Source of the DNA: Synechococcus sp. LA31
GTDB lineage: Bacteria; Cyanobacteriota; Cyanobacteriia; PCC-6307; Cyanobiaceae
Reading direction: 5' to 3'
NCBI RefSeq assembly: GCF_018502385.1
Contig: NZ_CP075523.1
Location: 310,001-374,000, forward strand
Length of the DNA: 64,000 bases
The position numbers and the translations under genes are program-made. Below the pieces are notes generated by a model. The model was not told the DNA's origin. It searched no databases and worked only from the letters and a program-made list of their open reading frames with translations. Shown here piece by piece: positions 49,201 through 56,781 of this stretch. Every line of letters starts with the position of its first letter. The stretch's first letter is position 1.

Positions 49201-49582
49201 TCACAATCCCAGCCTGTCCGTCTCGCAAGCCTCTGGCCAACATCTGCAGTTGATGCCGGTAAGGACGGAACAGTTGTCCTTTGGTATCTCGGCCAATCAG
49301 GCCGCAGCCAATCAGCTTGAGGAATAACTCCCGCGTCTCAATCGCCAGCGGAGCGAGAACGGCCTGATCTCCACTCTCCGCAAGCAGGTCATGGAAGTCG
49401 TGCTGATCTTTGGCCCACTCCGGCTGCGGCTCAAGCAGCGGCTCAGTGCAGAGCGCGCCTGCTGAACGCAGAAGCTTTTGGCGTTCTTCGGCAACGTCCT
49501 GGTCCTCGATCCGGAACGCCGTGTCCAGATAGCTGAGGTACAGCTCGCGAATCCTGGTAAAAGCTCCGATTGGGTCGTGCAT
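43205..49582 (-). CDS. DruE-like giant DEAD/DEAH helicase with DUF1998
   Basis: A 2125-residue protein. Motif I is IVTSGTGSGKTESFLLPVL (about 131), then ALVLYPMNALVEDQMARLR, a DEAH variant VIDELHLQRGSEGTEF (about 431), zinc-ribbon pairs (CECC; CRCPRCKSD; CSNCGRV and CTRCG), motifs V/VI SVTTTMEVGIDIGPLEA and QQRVGRAGRRGQSFSFV (about 1360-1400), two more CPxC pairs, and a DUF1998 end with SCYDCLKTYENQYFHGLLDW (about 1960). This giant helicase-DUF1998 fusion matches the DruE protein of Druantia systems better than DISARM DrmA/DrmB, which are separate proteins. No DruA-D, DruH or DruM is recognisable nearby. It is probably a DNA translocase. Confidence 0.78.
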   Translation of the reverse strand: MHDPIGAFTRIRELYLSYLDTAFRIEDQDVAEERQKLLRSAGALCTEPLLEPQPEWAKDQHDFHDLLAESGDQAVLAPLAIETRELFLKLIGCGLIGRDTKGQLFRPYRHQLQMLARGLRDGQAGIVTSGTGSGKTESFLLPVLATILAEAKRERGGWSAPAPGYLKHRWWCDPQGKPFAERDREGVYGLREGIKIRGLEWDGFHKRHQRAGETRPAAIRALVLYPMNALVEDQMARLRAAIDSQNARDLLTQELQGNRIFFGRYTGQTPGGPCYWRQHERALAGLTTGSGASELKDLIPGCGSTQTLTQWKQQAKSSRQRRVEEMLIAYAQMEDLQRAVRSQLGLEHDQQAGWGQSDEQRETAFAFPSTDGAEMLSRWDMQETPPDILITNISMLNAMLSRSSEQRMLEQTRDWLASDSRNRFTLVIDELHLQRGSEGTEFMYLLRLLLVRLGLDQPERHKQLRLLASSASLPSEGDGAEQSLDYLRDAFADFGLPLGSPRERWREAIVPGEVVPPAKPKGHWGLPTDPNQVLLGCRQFWQATGTGDNSDALLPLDSLDTATPERMALLDALEVPPAEDPASRWLTFAEAAGHALVEACRDPEAPDHTRATPLGVIAGRIWPSHGWAERDVEQVLRLLCAAVGCTGEGASGKGAALPRFRLHTFFKSPEGLYASVIPPGQRDSGDAMRWQGPLSLNLAGRRLEQSGSSGEAQLRRQFELLHCECCGETFLGGVRGRGRHEEQGQEQVEELLPHEAETERLPDQPLAERFEDLSYEDYAIVWPKDDNSSAEVDPDNNETWLPVWLDPVSGVLHRQAPNHQNWQPAYLFQRTSRGDVRGLNNSSATSHRPCRCPRCKSDYAQRRGFTKSLIQYSPIQSLRPGFSRTTQLLATEVYDALARGKDRAPKLVSFADSRQTAARTALDVEHLHHRDLLREVLMVTLMEVDAKRRRHAEGDHPDQKELTELDEDLQALRAAGRAEDSPAVRALLEQRQKLAVPLQQQALGVIPFSEILEVEDPSPGDKVRPFLRQLIDLGVHPFDDRGMSWVETETSRRLRWWQLFEQDPDGDGYRWCLPSGEGLTKADFSRAAGDMVRRRVLKALADVVFHKSYFAIEATGLAFPVPLPTSEQLAEETFDVAELRRAAAWLRIYADDYRYAPCPWPTKEAPINADSLASGRSNISRLLLKFAQKQGGEPIDYLLKAQALLRRYGAHSSPNHDYVELTRIGFQLPADGDPFWRCSNCGRVHLHRGIGACTRCGTTLDDEASGLRGDLIRSHVFGRRLRRTIDAWSKAGSSGNELFRLRCEELTGQTVDPGSRQREFRGIRLDKDRRHALEPHGIEMLSVTTTMEVGIDIGPLEAVLQANMPPQRFNYQQRVGRAGRRGQSFSFVVTLCRSRSHDLHYFRNPEIITGASPPPPFLVKRLARIAERLLRKDRLIQAFRWIERRQRAEHGFWAGDLVRPVDVHGDFIPATAIADAALRPQWQRWLQEALEATADQAARTRAALDRERQAELPDTEELILEPVPELVATVATGSQRIGANTSGLAAHLANEGVLPMYGLPTRVRDLVVGQDRARRETITLNRDLEVAIYEFAPGNVLVHDKQEHHCIGLSPRIGRVGHQLKTLQDRPWDLRLELGCCPVCGAWQDVANERDDSALTCPSCRTTSAAEDWEIRSCLEPAAFRTNFTPSRDLEGLSGSQSYALSADAAPPQAQAWKQWAEQSQFGVLELQLLTNAGCTVYRLNRGPQGEGFQLTWREGELRRMYANKVLRAADDPALKAQAIDRRLLSGDAIRSILAEPLEQPDDPSVIDKVFLVAPRVTDGLYLLPKAVNPQLAIAELGNNLRLPGAAAELEGANAPRGINYWQGVRAAAISATELLIARATRELDIDHRSLEGVEPRPFGTGEALLPLIQIVDAHVNGAGFSAYLGEGRRSEPPILQYIERCLLNEAEEWSQTPHQGNCLDSCYDCLKTYENQYFHGLLDWRLALTYLRAFVQPSWLCGLDGDFSWGPLRDWPEYAERAALLNLELWGGSKTDIQKSSQASGLELVAFRLPASGRPKRPWVIVRHPLWRWGLESGPLADFAAELQERSPGESVLCWDTFNLTRRPGRTRQWMASQGARPRRKKRT

Positions 49583-49746
49583 GAAAGGTCTCTCGGCTCC
49601 CTACACCCAGGTGTCATCCAGGCCCGTTTCAGACTGAATATAGAGTGGGATCAAATAGAGCAAGTCTTCGCCTGAAATGCAACTGCATTCTGCCGACGGA
49701 TCAATGTTTGTTTTTGCATGGACAGATTGGTTCATGTCTACTTTAT

Positions 49747-52700
49747 TTATTTCAACCTATTGTTTGCTAGCTGGCTTAAGTGGTCGGCTAGCTTCCGTGT
49801 CTCTGCGTCAGCATTCTCAAACCAATCCGTAGACCATATCCGATAGATCTGCCACCCCAGACCCTCCAGCACCGCCTGGCGGTATTTATCCCGATCGCGC
49901 GCTGCTCTGGCTGAGTGATAGGTGGCGCCATCGCACTCCACACCCAGGAGATAGGTGTCTGGCTTTTCAGGATGGCGAATCGCGAGATCAATGAAGTAGT
50001 TCGCTACGCCCACCTGGCAGTCCACCTCGTAGCCATGGCGCTGAATCGCTTCGGCAACGACCACTTCAAATGGGCTATCAGGTTCACGCCCCGATGGGCG
50101 ACCCGTTTCGAGGGACTGGTTCTCGACAAACTTGAGGTAGTTGCGGAAGGCGTGAACCCCCTGGCTCGAGGTTGCCGTGGGCTGGATCTGGTGTGATTCG
50201 ATCGAGGTGACCAGCTCAATCGCGCGCTTGGCCCGGGTGAACAGCACATTCAGCCGGCGGTGACCACCCTGTTGGTTGATCGGACCAAAGCGCATCGCCA
50301 CCGGTCCGCCAGGTTCCGAGGGGCCATAGGTGCACGACACCACGATCGTGTCGCGCTCATCGCCCTGCACCTTCTCCAGTGATTTCACGAATAGCTCTTC
50401 GCTGGTGTCTTTGAGCTCAAGGCGGCGGCGCAGCTCCTCGTGTTGCGCCGACAGCATCTCCAGTTGTTCGCCGATCTCTGACGCCTGGGCTTCGTTCATC
50501 GCCACCACACCAAGGCTGCGATCGGGATAGAGCTCGAGCTGCTCCAGCACCACATCGCAGGCCAGCTTCACCTCGGGCAGGTTCACGCTCTTGGTGTAGC
50601 GGGCATCGCTCACGAGGTGCCTGTGAATCGCAAAGTCGCGATCGCACGAGGGGAACACCACCAATTCACTGTTGTAGAAGTGCTTGTTCGAGAAGGCGAT
50701 CAAGCTGCCGTGGCGCGAGCGGTAGTGCCACTTGAGCCGGCGCACTGGATGGAAGGTTTTTGTGCACAGATCAAGAATGGATTCCTCATCCAGCACTTCG
50801 GTGTCCACCTCGCTATCGGCTTCGGTTTCATCCACCGAGGCGGTGCGCTGGAAGAACGAGGTGGGTGGCAATTGCTTCGGGTCACCAACCACCACGCACT
50901 GACGGGCGCGGCTGATCAAACCAAAGGCGCGTTCTGGCGGCATCTGTGAGGCCTCATCCACGATCACCAGATCGAACTGCTCGATCGCTTCGCGCGGCAC
51001 CAAGGAGGCCAAGGTGCCTGGCGACATCATCCAGCAGGGCTTCAGTCCTCGCAGGGATTCACCTGCGTACTGGAACAGATGCCTCAGCGGGCGATGGCGT
51101 TTCTGCTTGCGGCATTCGTTCTGGATCAGACCCATCTCGGTGAACTCTCCCCGCAGTCCGCGGTTCACCCCATCAGGCAAGGTTTCTGGGGCTTGATGGA
51201 TGGCCGCCACCACTTCCGCGCGATCCAGGGCTCGCAAGTCTTCTTCCATCCGCTGGAAGCGTTCACGCCGTGCAACCTGCTCGCGGCTGCGCAGCTCCTG
51301 CAAGCCGGGGATGGCCTTCCCCATCTGGCGCAGTTGGCTGCGCACCAGGGTCCAGCGGTAGAGCCGGCTCCAGTGTTCACCCTCAACGGTTGAGGCCAGC
51401 AAACGCTCGGCAAGGTCACGCAAGCCATCGCCAGGGAGTTGATCCAACACCTGATGGCGCTCCACCCAGGTTGGGTAGAGATCACGGCTGGCTACCACCG
51501 TCTCCAGCCACTGCCGGAGCGCGTCGGCGTTCACGCCAGGCATGTCTTCGGCGCCGGCACCGCCCACCAGGCTTGGCTCGGGTTCAGCGGTGGTGATAAA
51601 CCGATTCGCGGCGGCTGCCTCAGCCTCGAGGGCTTGCGTCAGCTGTTCTGCCTGTAGCCGTCGCTCAGCGATAAACGCCGCTGCACCAACTTGCAGACAC
51701 CGATCTTCTACATCAGTCGGTAGCCCTGCCTGACGCAACAGGCCGATCCAACTCATCACCTGCCGCAGTAACTCCGGTTGAGCTCCTGCCACCTCCGGCC
51801 CCGCCTGTTGCTGGAAGGTGGCCAGGGCTTGGATGACGTCGTCGCGGCGGCGATGGGCCAGGGCTAAGTCAACGGGGAGTTGGAGCAGATCCGATAGCGA
51901 TGCCTCAGGTTGGAGGCCAGTGTCCACCCATTGCTGCAGCAAGGCCTGGTAGCCCTGCGCAGCCTCTTGGAGGCCTTGGGCTAACAGGTGCAGCGCACGC
52001 TGCTTGGCATCGGCGGGCAGCAGATCCGCCTGCTCCATCAACTCATTCACCAACGGCGCGAGCTGGTGTTGCAGCGTGAGCAAGGCTTGGCTCAGCGCCG
52101 CCGGATCGGCCTCCATCAAGGCAGTGGCTTGAACGCCAAGGCCCGAGCTCGCCACCAGGCTGCGGGTGCGTTCCGCTGCGTTCAACACGGTGTCGATTTG
52201 ATCGACGGCCAGGCCACCGGCCATCAGGGCATCGAGTTCCTGCTGCGGGAACGCCGCAACGCGTTGTGTGGTGTTTTGCACCTGCTTGAGCCAAAGCACC
52301 ATGGCTTCGCCGTCGCCAAGGCCAGCGGCTCGCGCCCAGGCGGCGACTGGTTCAACCTCGGCTAACAGCTCCTGGTCTTGCCGGCTCTGTTGGAGGGCGT
52401 CCTCCAGTGAGCTCAGATTGCGCCCCAGAACAGACGAGGGCCAAACGCCATGGCCAGCCAGCGCCTGCAAGGTGCTTTCACCGCCTTGTGCGTAAACCGA
52501 TAAGGCGGCCTGCAGATCAGCCGCTGGTGCCTCGCGCAACCAGCTGCCCCAGAAGGGGCCATGGCTGGAGGTTTCAAGGGTTCGCTTGAGCGCCTGCAGT
52601 TGCTCGGCGACCGGCAGTAGGCGCTCGGAGGGAAGATCGAGCGAAAGCATCCGCTGCTTCCAACCCGGGCCATAGGCCTCGCGCAGCTCCACCACTTTGG

Positions 52701-55700
52701 CGACATCGCGGAGCGCTGCCGCACGCTGATCGGAATCATTCGCTCCGATGTCCCGGGCCAAGCTCACTGCACGCCCCTTGGTGCCCGAGACCCGATTCAC
52801 CAATCTCTGGAACAGAGGCTTCTCTTCCAAGAGGTCAGCGGCTTCGCGCAATTCGCTGACACTGTGACCATCGACAACCCTCAGCCCCGCTCGCTCCAGT
52901 GCTTGTTCCCGTCGCTTGAGGTCTTGTTCGCCGTCCAGCGCCCAGCGCAGTGCTTTGAGATCCGCTGACCACAGCGAGCTGGAACGCAGGTTGATCGCAT
53001 CGGCGTCCATCGCCGTGACAGCCCGCAGCAGTTCTGGCAGCGTCAGCAGTTGCCCAACGCTGGCGGATTCCCTGAGCTGGCTTGGCAGAGAGGTCGTCAG
53101 ACCTGAAGCCGTTTGATCCAACAAGGTTTGGGCTTGAGCGATCTGCTCCGCCCAACGCACAGAGGCTTCGGCTTGCGCCAACACAGGCCCTAAGCCGCGC
53201 TCGCAGCAGCGTTGGAGTCGCTGGAGCGCTTGATCAAAGTTCAGGTCCTGTGGCCTCTGCGGAGCTGCTTGATCCAACTGGAGATGCACACGCAGGCTTT
53301 GCAACGTGGTGTGCTCGTGAACGAGGGCGCGGACCTGGCTTGGATCGGCGTTCCAGATCGCTTCGCGGCGCTGACGCAAGACCCACTCCGGTAAGGCACT
53401 GAGGTGCTCCACCAGCGGCAAAAGCGCTTGCAGGCTCGATGGGCTGAATCCCGCCAGCGGTAGGCCCGTGGTGGAGGCCTGAAGCAGTACCTCCAAACGA
53501 TCCGCTGTCTGCGCTGCTTTCCGCAGACGTTGCCGGAGCTGTTCTCGCTCAACCTGCTCGCTTGGAATCGCCAAGCTGCCAAGCCGCCACTGACTCAGGG
53601 CCGCCACCAAAGCCTGAATGGCCTCGACATCGGGGAGTGGATCGGGCGGGCGGATAAAGCGCTTGGCCACCTCAGCCTCCAGCTCAGCGTCGAGTTGCAA
53701 CGCGTCGAGCAAGGTCTGCGCCATGCCCGCGATGGCAGGTGAACCGAGGACATGCAACAGCGCTTCACCGTCTGCTCCCAGCGGGTCGGGGAGGCGCGCA
53801 GCCATGGCAGCGGTGTCGCTAGCGCTCAGGCGCAGCTGATCCAGCGTGAGGTTGTCTGAGGCGATCAGTGGGCTCAGCGCAGCCTCGAGCGCACCCAGCG
53901 CTGCGGCCCATTGCGCCGCTTGATCCAGCAATGCCTCGCGGCCTAAGGCGTCGCCGGGCAGAACGCGCAACGGTTGGAAGGTCTTCTCCAGCTGTTGCCG
54001 GTCCAAGCCTTGGAGCAGCCGGGCCAGGTCATTCAGCAGCTGACTGTTGCGTTCGATCCGTTGCTTGCTGTCGGAACACGCATCGAGGATCTCAACCTCA
54101 TAGGTGGATGGATCAACGGAGGCGGCCGTGAGTTCGCAGCGCAGCTGCAGTTCCTGCCAGAGCAGATCGTGTTGGCTTTGCTCTTCGTGGCCATGGGGTT
54201 GATTGAGTAACGCCGCAAAGTGATTGAGCTCCTGACGGAGTTCGTTGAACCCCTCCTGCACGCCATCACGGCGTGGGCGCATCGGTGTCGACAGGTCAAT
54301 CCGTTCGGCGAGCTCGTCGTACACCTGGCGCTTGTTGGCCTTGTCCGACTCGATCCGCAGGCAGTAGGGCTTGAGCCCGGCTTCTGAAAGGCGGGTGTAC
54401 ACCACATCAAGCGCCACCTTCTTTTCGGCGACAAACAGGATGCGTTTGCCGGCGTACAGCGCGTTGGCAATGATGTTGGTGATCGTCTGACTTTTGCCGG
54501 TGCCGGGCGGGCCCTCGATCACCATGGAGCGGCCAGCCATCACATCGGCCACTGCCGCAAATTGGCTGGCATCGGCCTGGGCAATCAAGACAGGCACGCG
54601 TTCAGCGATCTCTGGCTGATCCACATGCACGTCTTCCGCGATCACGTCGGCCTCTTCTGGGAGCTCGTCATCGCTCACCTCTGCCGCCAGGAGCTGGCGC
54701 ACCAGCGGTGATCCCTGCACGGATTCAGGAATCAGGTCTTCGTACAGGCCAAGACCACTGAAGTTGAACAGTGCGAGGTTGAGATAGGAATGCACCTGCC
54801 ATCCCTCCACCTCGGACACAGACTCCGCCACAGCCTTGAGGTAACCCTCAAGGTCCACAACATCGGCGCCGAGCTCTGGCATCGGTAGCTCAATTCCGAA
54901 ATCACGGCGTAATCGTTCCTTGAGCGTCACATTGGCGACCGGAGCGTCATCAGAGGCGCTGAGGTAAAAGGTTTTGGCTCCACCACGATTGGCGGTCTTT
55001 ATGAGTTCAACTGGGAGGAGAATCAGGGGCGCGAAAAAGCTTTTGTTCTTTTCCGTCCACTCCAGGCAGCCAAAAGCCAGATAAAGAATGTTGTTGCCTG
55101 TCTCTTCGATGGAGCTTTGCGCTTGTTTGCGGATTCCTTCCGCAACGCGTTCCATTCGTGGCTCGAGGAGGAGCGCCCGGATCGAGCCCTGATGGTCTTT
55201 GGGTTCTTTGGTCAGTGGCAGTGAATAGGAGGGGTTGACGCCTTGCTGTTCAGCCCAGGCGAAGAGATTCTTTCCGGATTGCGTATCTTTCGCTGCTTTG
55301 CCAAGGTCTTCGAGGACAGCTGCGCGAAGCCGGTCATCAGCTTGGGCGAGGGCGCTTTTGGCTGCGTCATCACTTGAGCTATCAGCGAGAATCTGTTGGT
55401 AGAGGGGGTCTTCGGCACGTGCCTTCTCAAGAGCGGCCTCAACCTCGGCTTCGTCGAGTGTTGGTTGTTTGTCTTTCGGCGGCTCGGGTAAGGCGCTGAG
55501 ACTGTATTGGCGCCCGCTCATCAAGCCATCCAAGACGCCCTGCAAGTTGCAATCAACGAAGCGCAAGAGCCGTGCTGTTCGTTGACTCTTGAGGCTCAGG
55601 TTGAGCAGGTTGTTGCGCGTCGTGAGGTCGAGAAGCTTGTTGCGGAACCCCTCAAGGGTGGGAACGATATAGGCGGCGTCGGCTGCAGGAGTAACGGTCA

Positions 55701-55701
55701 T
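49747..55701 (-). CDS. Hhe-like giant: DUF4011, SF1 helicase and Vsr-like nuclease
   Basis: About 1984 residues. DUF4011 opens the protein (LEGFRNKLLDLTTRNNLLNL). The SF1/UvrD-like helicase has Walker A VIEGPPGTGKSQTITNIIAN (about 400), DEAS motif IVDEASQMPPERAFGL and GDPKQLPPTS (about 1580-1600), and VQGDERDTIVVSC with LNVLFTRAKRAIELVTS. The end is a Vsr/DUF559-like nuclease: FEVVVAEAIQRHGYEVDCQV, YFIDLAIRHP, LGVECDGATYHSARAARDRD, LGWQIYRIWSTDWF. About 1180 mostly helical Leu/Gln/Ala-rich residues separate motifs I and II. The DUF3320 tail of described Hhe proteins seems absent. The start is at ATG 55701; ATG 55737 is an alternative. It is the first gene of the island on this strand, 165 bp before the DruE-like gene. 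Confidence 0.78.
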   Translation of the reverse strand: MTVTPAADAAYIVPTLEGFRNKLLDLTTRNNLLNLSLKSQRTARLLRFVDCNLQGVLDGLMSGRQYSLSALPEPPKDKQPTLDEAEVEAALEKARAEDPLYQQILADSSSDDAAKSALAQADDRLRAAVLEDLGKAAKDTQSGKNLFAWAEQQGVNPSYSLPLTKEPKDHQGSIRALLLEPRMERVAEGIRKQAQSSIEETGNNILYLAFGCLEWTEKNKSFFAPLILLPVELIKTANRGGAKTFYLSASDDAPVANVTLKERLRRDFGIELPMPELGADVVDLEGYLKAVAESVSEVEGWQVHSYLNLALFNFSGLGLYEDLIPESVQGSPLVRQLLAAEVSDDELPEEADVIAEDVHVDQPEIAERVPVLIAQADASQFAAVADVMAGRSMVIEGPPGTGKSQTITNIIANALYAGKRILFVAEKKVALDVVYTRLSEAGLKPYCLRIESDKANKRQVYDELAERIDLSTPMRPRRDGVQEGFNELRQELNHFAALLNQPHGHEEQSQHDLLWQELQLRCELTAASVDPSTYEVEILDACSDSKQRIERNSQLLNDLARLLQGLDRQQLEKTFQPLRVLPGDALGREALLDQAAQWAAALGALEAALSPLIASDNLTLDQLRLSASDTAAMAARLPDPLGADGEALLHVLGSPAIAGMAQTLLDALQLDAELEAEVAKRFIRPPDPLPDVEAIQALVAALSQWRLGSLAIPSEQVEREQLRQRLRKAAQTADRLEVLLQASTTGLPLAGFSPSSLQALLPLVEHLSALPEWVLRQRREAIWNADPSQVRALVHEHTTLQSLRVHLQLDQAAPQRPQDLNFDQALQRLQRCCERGLGPVLAQAEASVRWAEQIAQAQTLLDQTASGLTTSLPSQLRESASVGQLLTLPELLRAVTAMDADAINLRSSSLWSADLKALRWALDGEQDLKRREQALERAGLRVVDGHSVSELREAADLLEEKPLFQRLVNRVSGTKGRAVSLARDIGANDSDQRAAALRDVAKVVELREAYGPGWKQRMLSLDLPSERLLPVAEQLQALKRTLETSSHGPFWGSWLREAPAADLQAALSVYAQGGESTLQALAGHGVWPSSVLGRNLSSLEDALQQSRQDQELLAEVEPVAAWARAAGLGDGEAMVLWLKQVQNTTQRVAAFPQQELDALMAGGLAVDQIDTVLNAAERTRSLVASSGLGVQATALMEADPAALSQALLTLQHQLAPLVNELMEQADLLPADAKQRALHLLAQGLQEAAQGYQALLQQWVDTGLQPEASLSDLLQLPVDLALAHRRRDDVIQALATFQQQAGPEVAGAQPELLRQVMSWIGLLRQAGLPTDVEDRCLQVGAAAFIAERRLQAEQLTQALEAEAAAANRFITTAEPEPSLVGGAGAEDMPGVNADALRQWLETVVASRDLYPTWVERHQVLDQLPGDGLRDLAERLLASTVEGEHWSRLYRWTLVRSQLRQMGKAIPGLQELRSREQVARRERFQRMEEDLRALDRAEVVAAIHQAPETLPDGVNRGLRGEFTEMGLIQNECRKQKRHRPLRHLFQYAGESLRGLKPCWMMSPGTLASLVPREAIEQFDLVIVDEASQMPPERAFGLISRARQCVVVGDPKQLPPTSFFQRTASVDETEADSEVDTEVLDEESILDLCTKTFHPVRRLKWHYRSRHGSLIAFSNKHFYNSELVVFPSCDRDFAIHRHLVSDARYTKSVNLPEVKLACDVVLEQLELYPDRSLGVVAMNEAQASEIGEQLEMLSAQHEELRRRLELKDTSEELFVKSLEKVQGDERDTIVVSCTYGPSEPGGPVAMRFGPINQQGGHRRLNVLFTRAKRAIELVTSIESHQIQPTATSSQGVHAFRNYLKFVENQSLETGRPSGREPDSPFEVVVAEAIQRHGYEVDCQVGVANYFIDLAIRHPEKPDTYLLGVECDGATYHSARAARDRDKYRQAVLEGLGWQIYRIWSTDWFENADAETRKLADHLSQLANNRLK

Positions 55702-55828
55702 ACCCAAATCCGGAGTGCGGCTGGACGCTGAGCCCATCTCATTTCTACAACGGAGCAGCAGGGCCTGTGCAGCCCCGTTTGATGGCGCCCGAGCATTTTT
55801 ATGCGCTGGGTGAATAGATCAGCCCTGA

Positions 55829-56509
55829 TCAGGGAGCCGAGCCTGCTCCGTGCGCCGGGAGACTTGTTGCCCCGCTCCGCTCCAACAGCAGATCCAACTT
55901 GCGGTCCTGCCGCTCCAGGGCCCCCAGGAATCCCGCCACCGTGATGCCGAGCACCGCCATCCAGGCCAGGGATGTCCAAGCCACGACGGTCCAGGGGTTG
56001 GGCCCAGTCCAGGGGGTTCTGTCGACCGCTGGGCCCGGCATCCGCCAGCGCTGAGTCCCCGGAGTCACCTGCCCCTGAGGCTCCAGATCAAGCATCAGCC
56101 GAAGCAGGGCTTCTGGAGTTGCCGGCACCAGGGCGGAGCAAGCCTCCGTCTCGCTGATCCGTTCGGCTAACACTTCCCTGCAGCGCTGGATCCCGCCACC
56201 GGCCCAGAACAGGCCCCACGCCCGCTTATTGAGTTCCAAGGCCACCCAGCGGTGGGGCCGCGCGTCGTTGCGGATCAGTTGTGCGGCCTTGGCCAGGGTC
56301 CAGCTGCGCCCCGCGGCCACGGAGGCTTGGGCTTCCAAGAGCAACTTGCCCTGGGGGTCGCGGGTGTAGCCCGTGGCCACCTGCAGGGACAACACATCGA
56401 TGATCTGCACCTTGGTCCCCTGCCGCCTTGGGCTGGGTGGCGGCGCCCAGAACACCAGCGCTCCGCGCTCAGTGGCGATGCAGCTGTCGGTCTGGCTGTT
56501 GGTGGGCAT
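55829..56509 (-). CDS. C-terminally anchored hypothetical protein
   Basis: A 226-residue protein. The N-terminal ~160 residues form a soluble domain (VQIIDVLSLQVATGYTRDPQ; GRSWTLAKAAQLIRNDARPH; WGLFWAGGGIQRCREVLAER). One hydrophobic helix follows (WTVVAWTSLAWMAVLGITVA), then a short coil (ERQDRKLDLLLERSG). No family is recognised. It lies divergent from the CopG-like gene and upstream of the island. Confidence 0.55.
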   Translation of the reverse strand: MPTNSQTDSCIATERGALVFWAPPPSPRRQGTKVQIIDVLSLQVATGYTRDPQGKLLLEAQASVAAGRSWTLAKAAQLIRNDARPHRWVALELNKRAWGLFWAGGGIQRCREVLAERISETEACSALVPATPEALLRLMLDLEPQGQVTPGTQRWRMPGPAVDRTPWTGPNPWTVVAWTSLAWMAVLGITVAGFLGALERQDRKLDLLLERSGATSLPAHGAGSAP

Positions 56510-56574
56510 CAGGGAAGTGGGGGTCTTGTTTGTTTGGGCGAGGCGGGCATCATGAGCGCCCTGATCAGGCTGCG

Positions 56575-56778
56575 ATGGAGTCCAACGAACAGACCAATCC
56601 GCAAGAGAAGGTGTTGGTCACACTGGAACTCCCGCGGGATGTGGTGGATTGGATTGATGGGCTCAAAGCCCAGATGGGTTTTCGCAACCGGGGGATCATC
56701 GTGGCTGAGTTGCTCCGAGAACTGATCCCGGCACTTGTAGAAGAGGACGACCAGTCAGAGGCCGAGAAAGCTGCCTGA
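56575..56778 (+). CDS. Small CopG/RHH-like DNA-binding protein
   Basis: A 67-residue protein: KVLVTLELPRDVVDWIDGLK, then FRNRGIIVAELLRELIPALV. A beta strand followed by two helices is the ribbon-helix-helix pattern of CopG-type regulators. The ATG at 56575 starts the coherent part; the upstream frame is antisense to the neighbouring gene. No partner toxin is adjacent. Confidence 0.65.
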   Translation: MESNEQTNPQEKVLVTLELPRDVVDWIDGLKAQMGFRNRGIIVAELLRELIPALVEEDDQSEAEKAA

Positions 56779-56781
56779 GCC

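Noticed and set aside
43205-55737. DISARM system
   Set aside because: DISARM needs separate DrmA and DrmB, a DrmC phospholipase-D protein and a dedicated methylase; here helicase and DUF1998 are fused and no PLD protein was seen.
30621-55737. BREX system
   Set aside because: No BrxC ATPase, PglZ or Lon-like genes; the methyltransferase is a standard HsdM next to HsdS.
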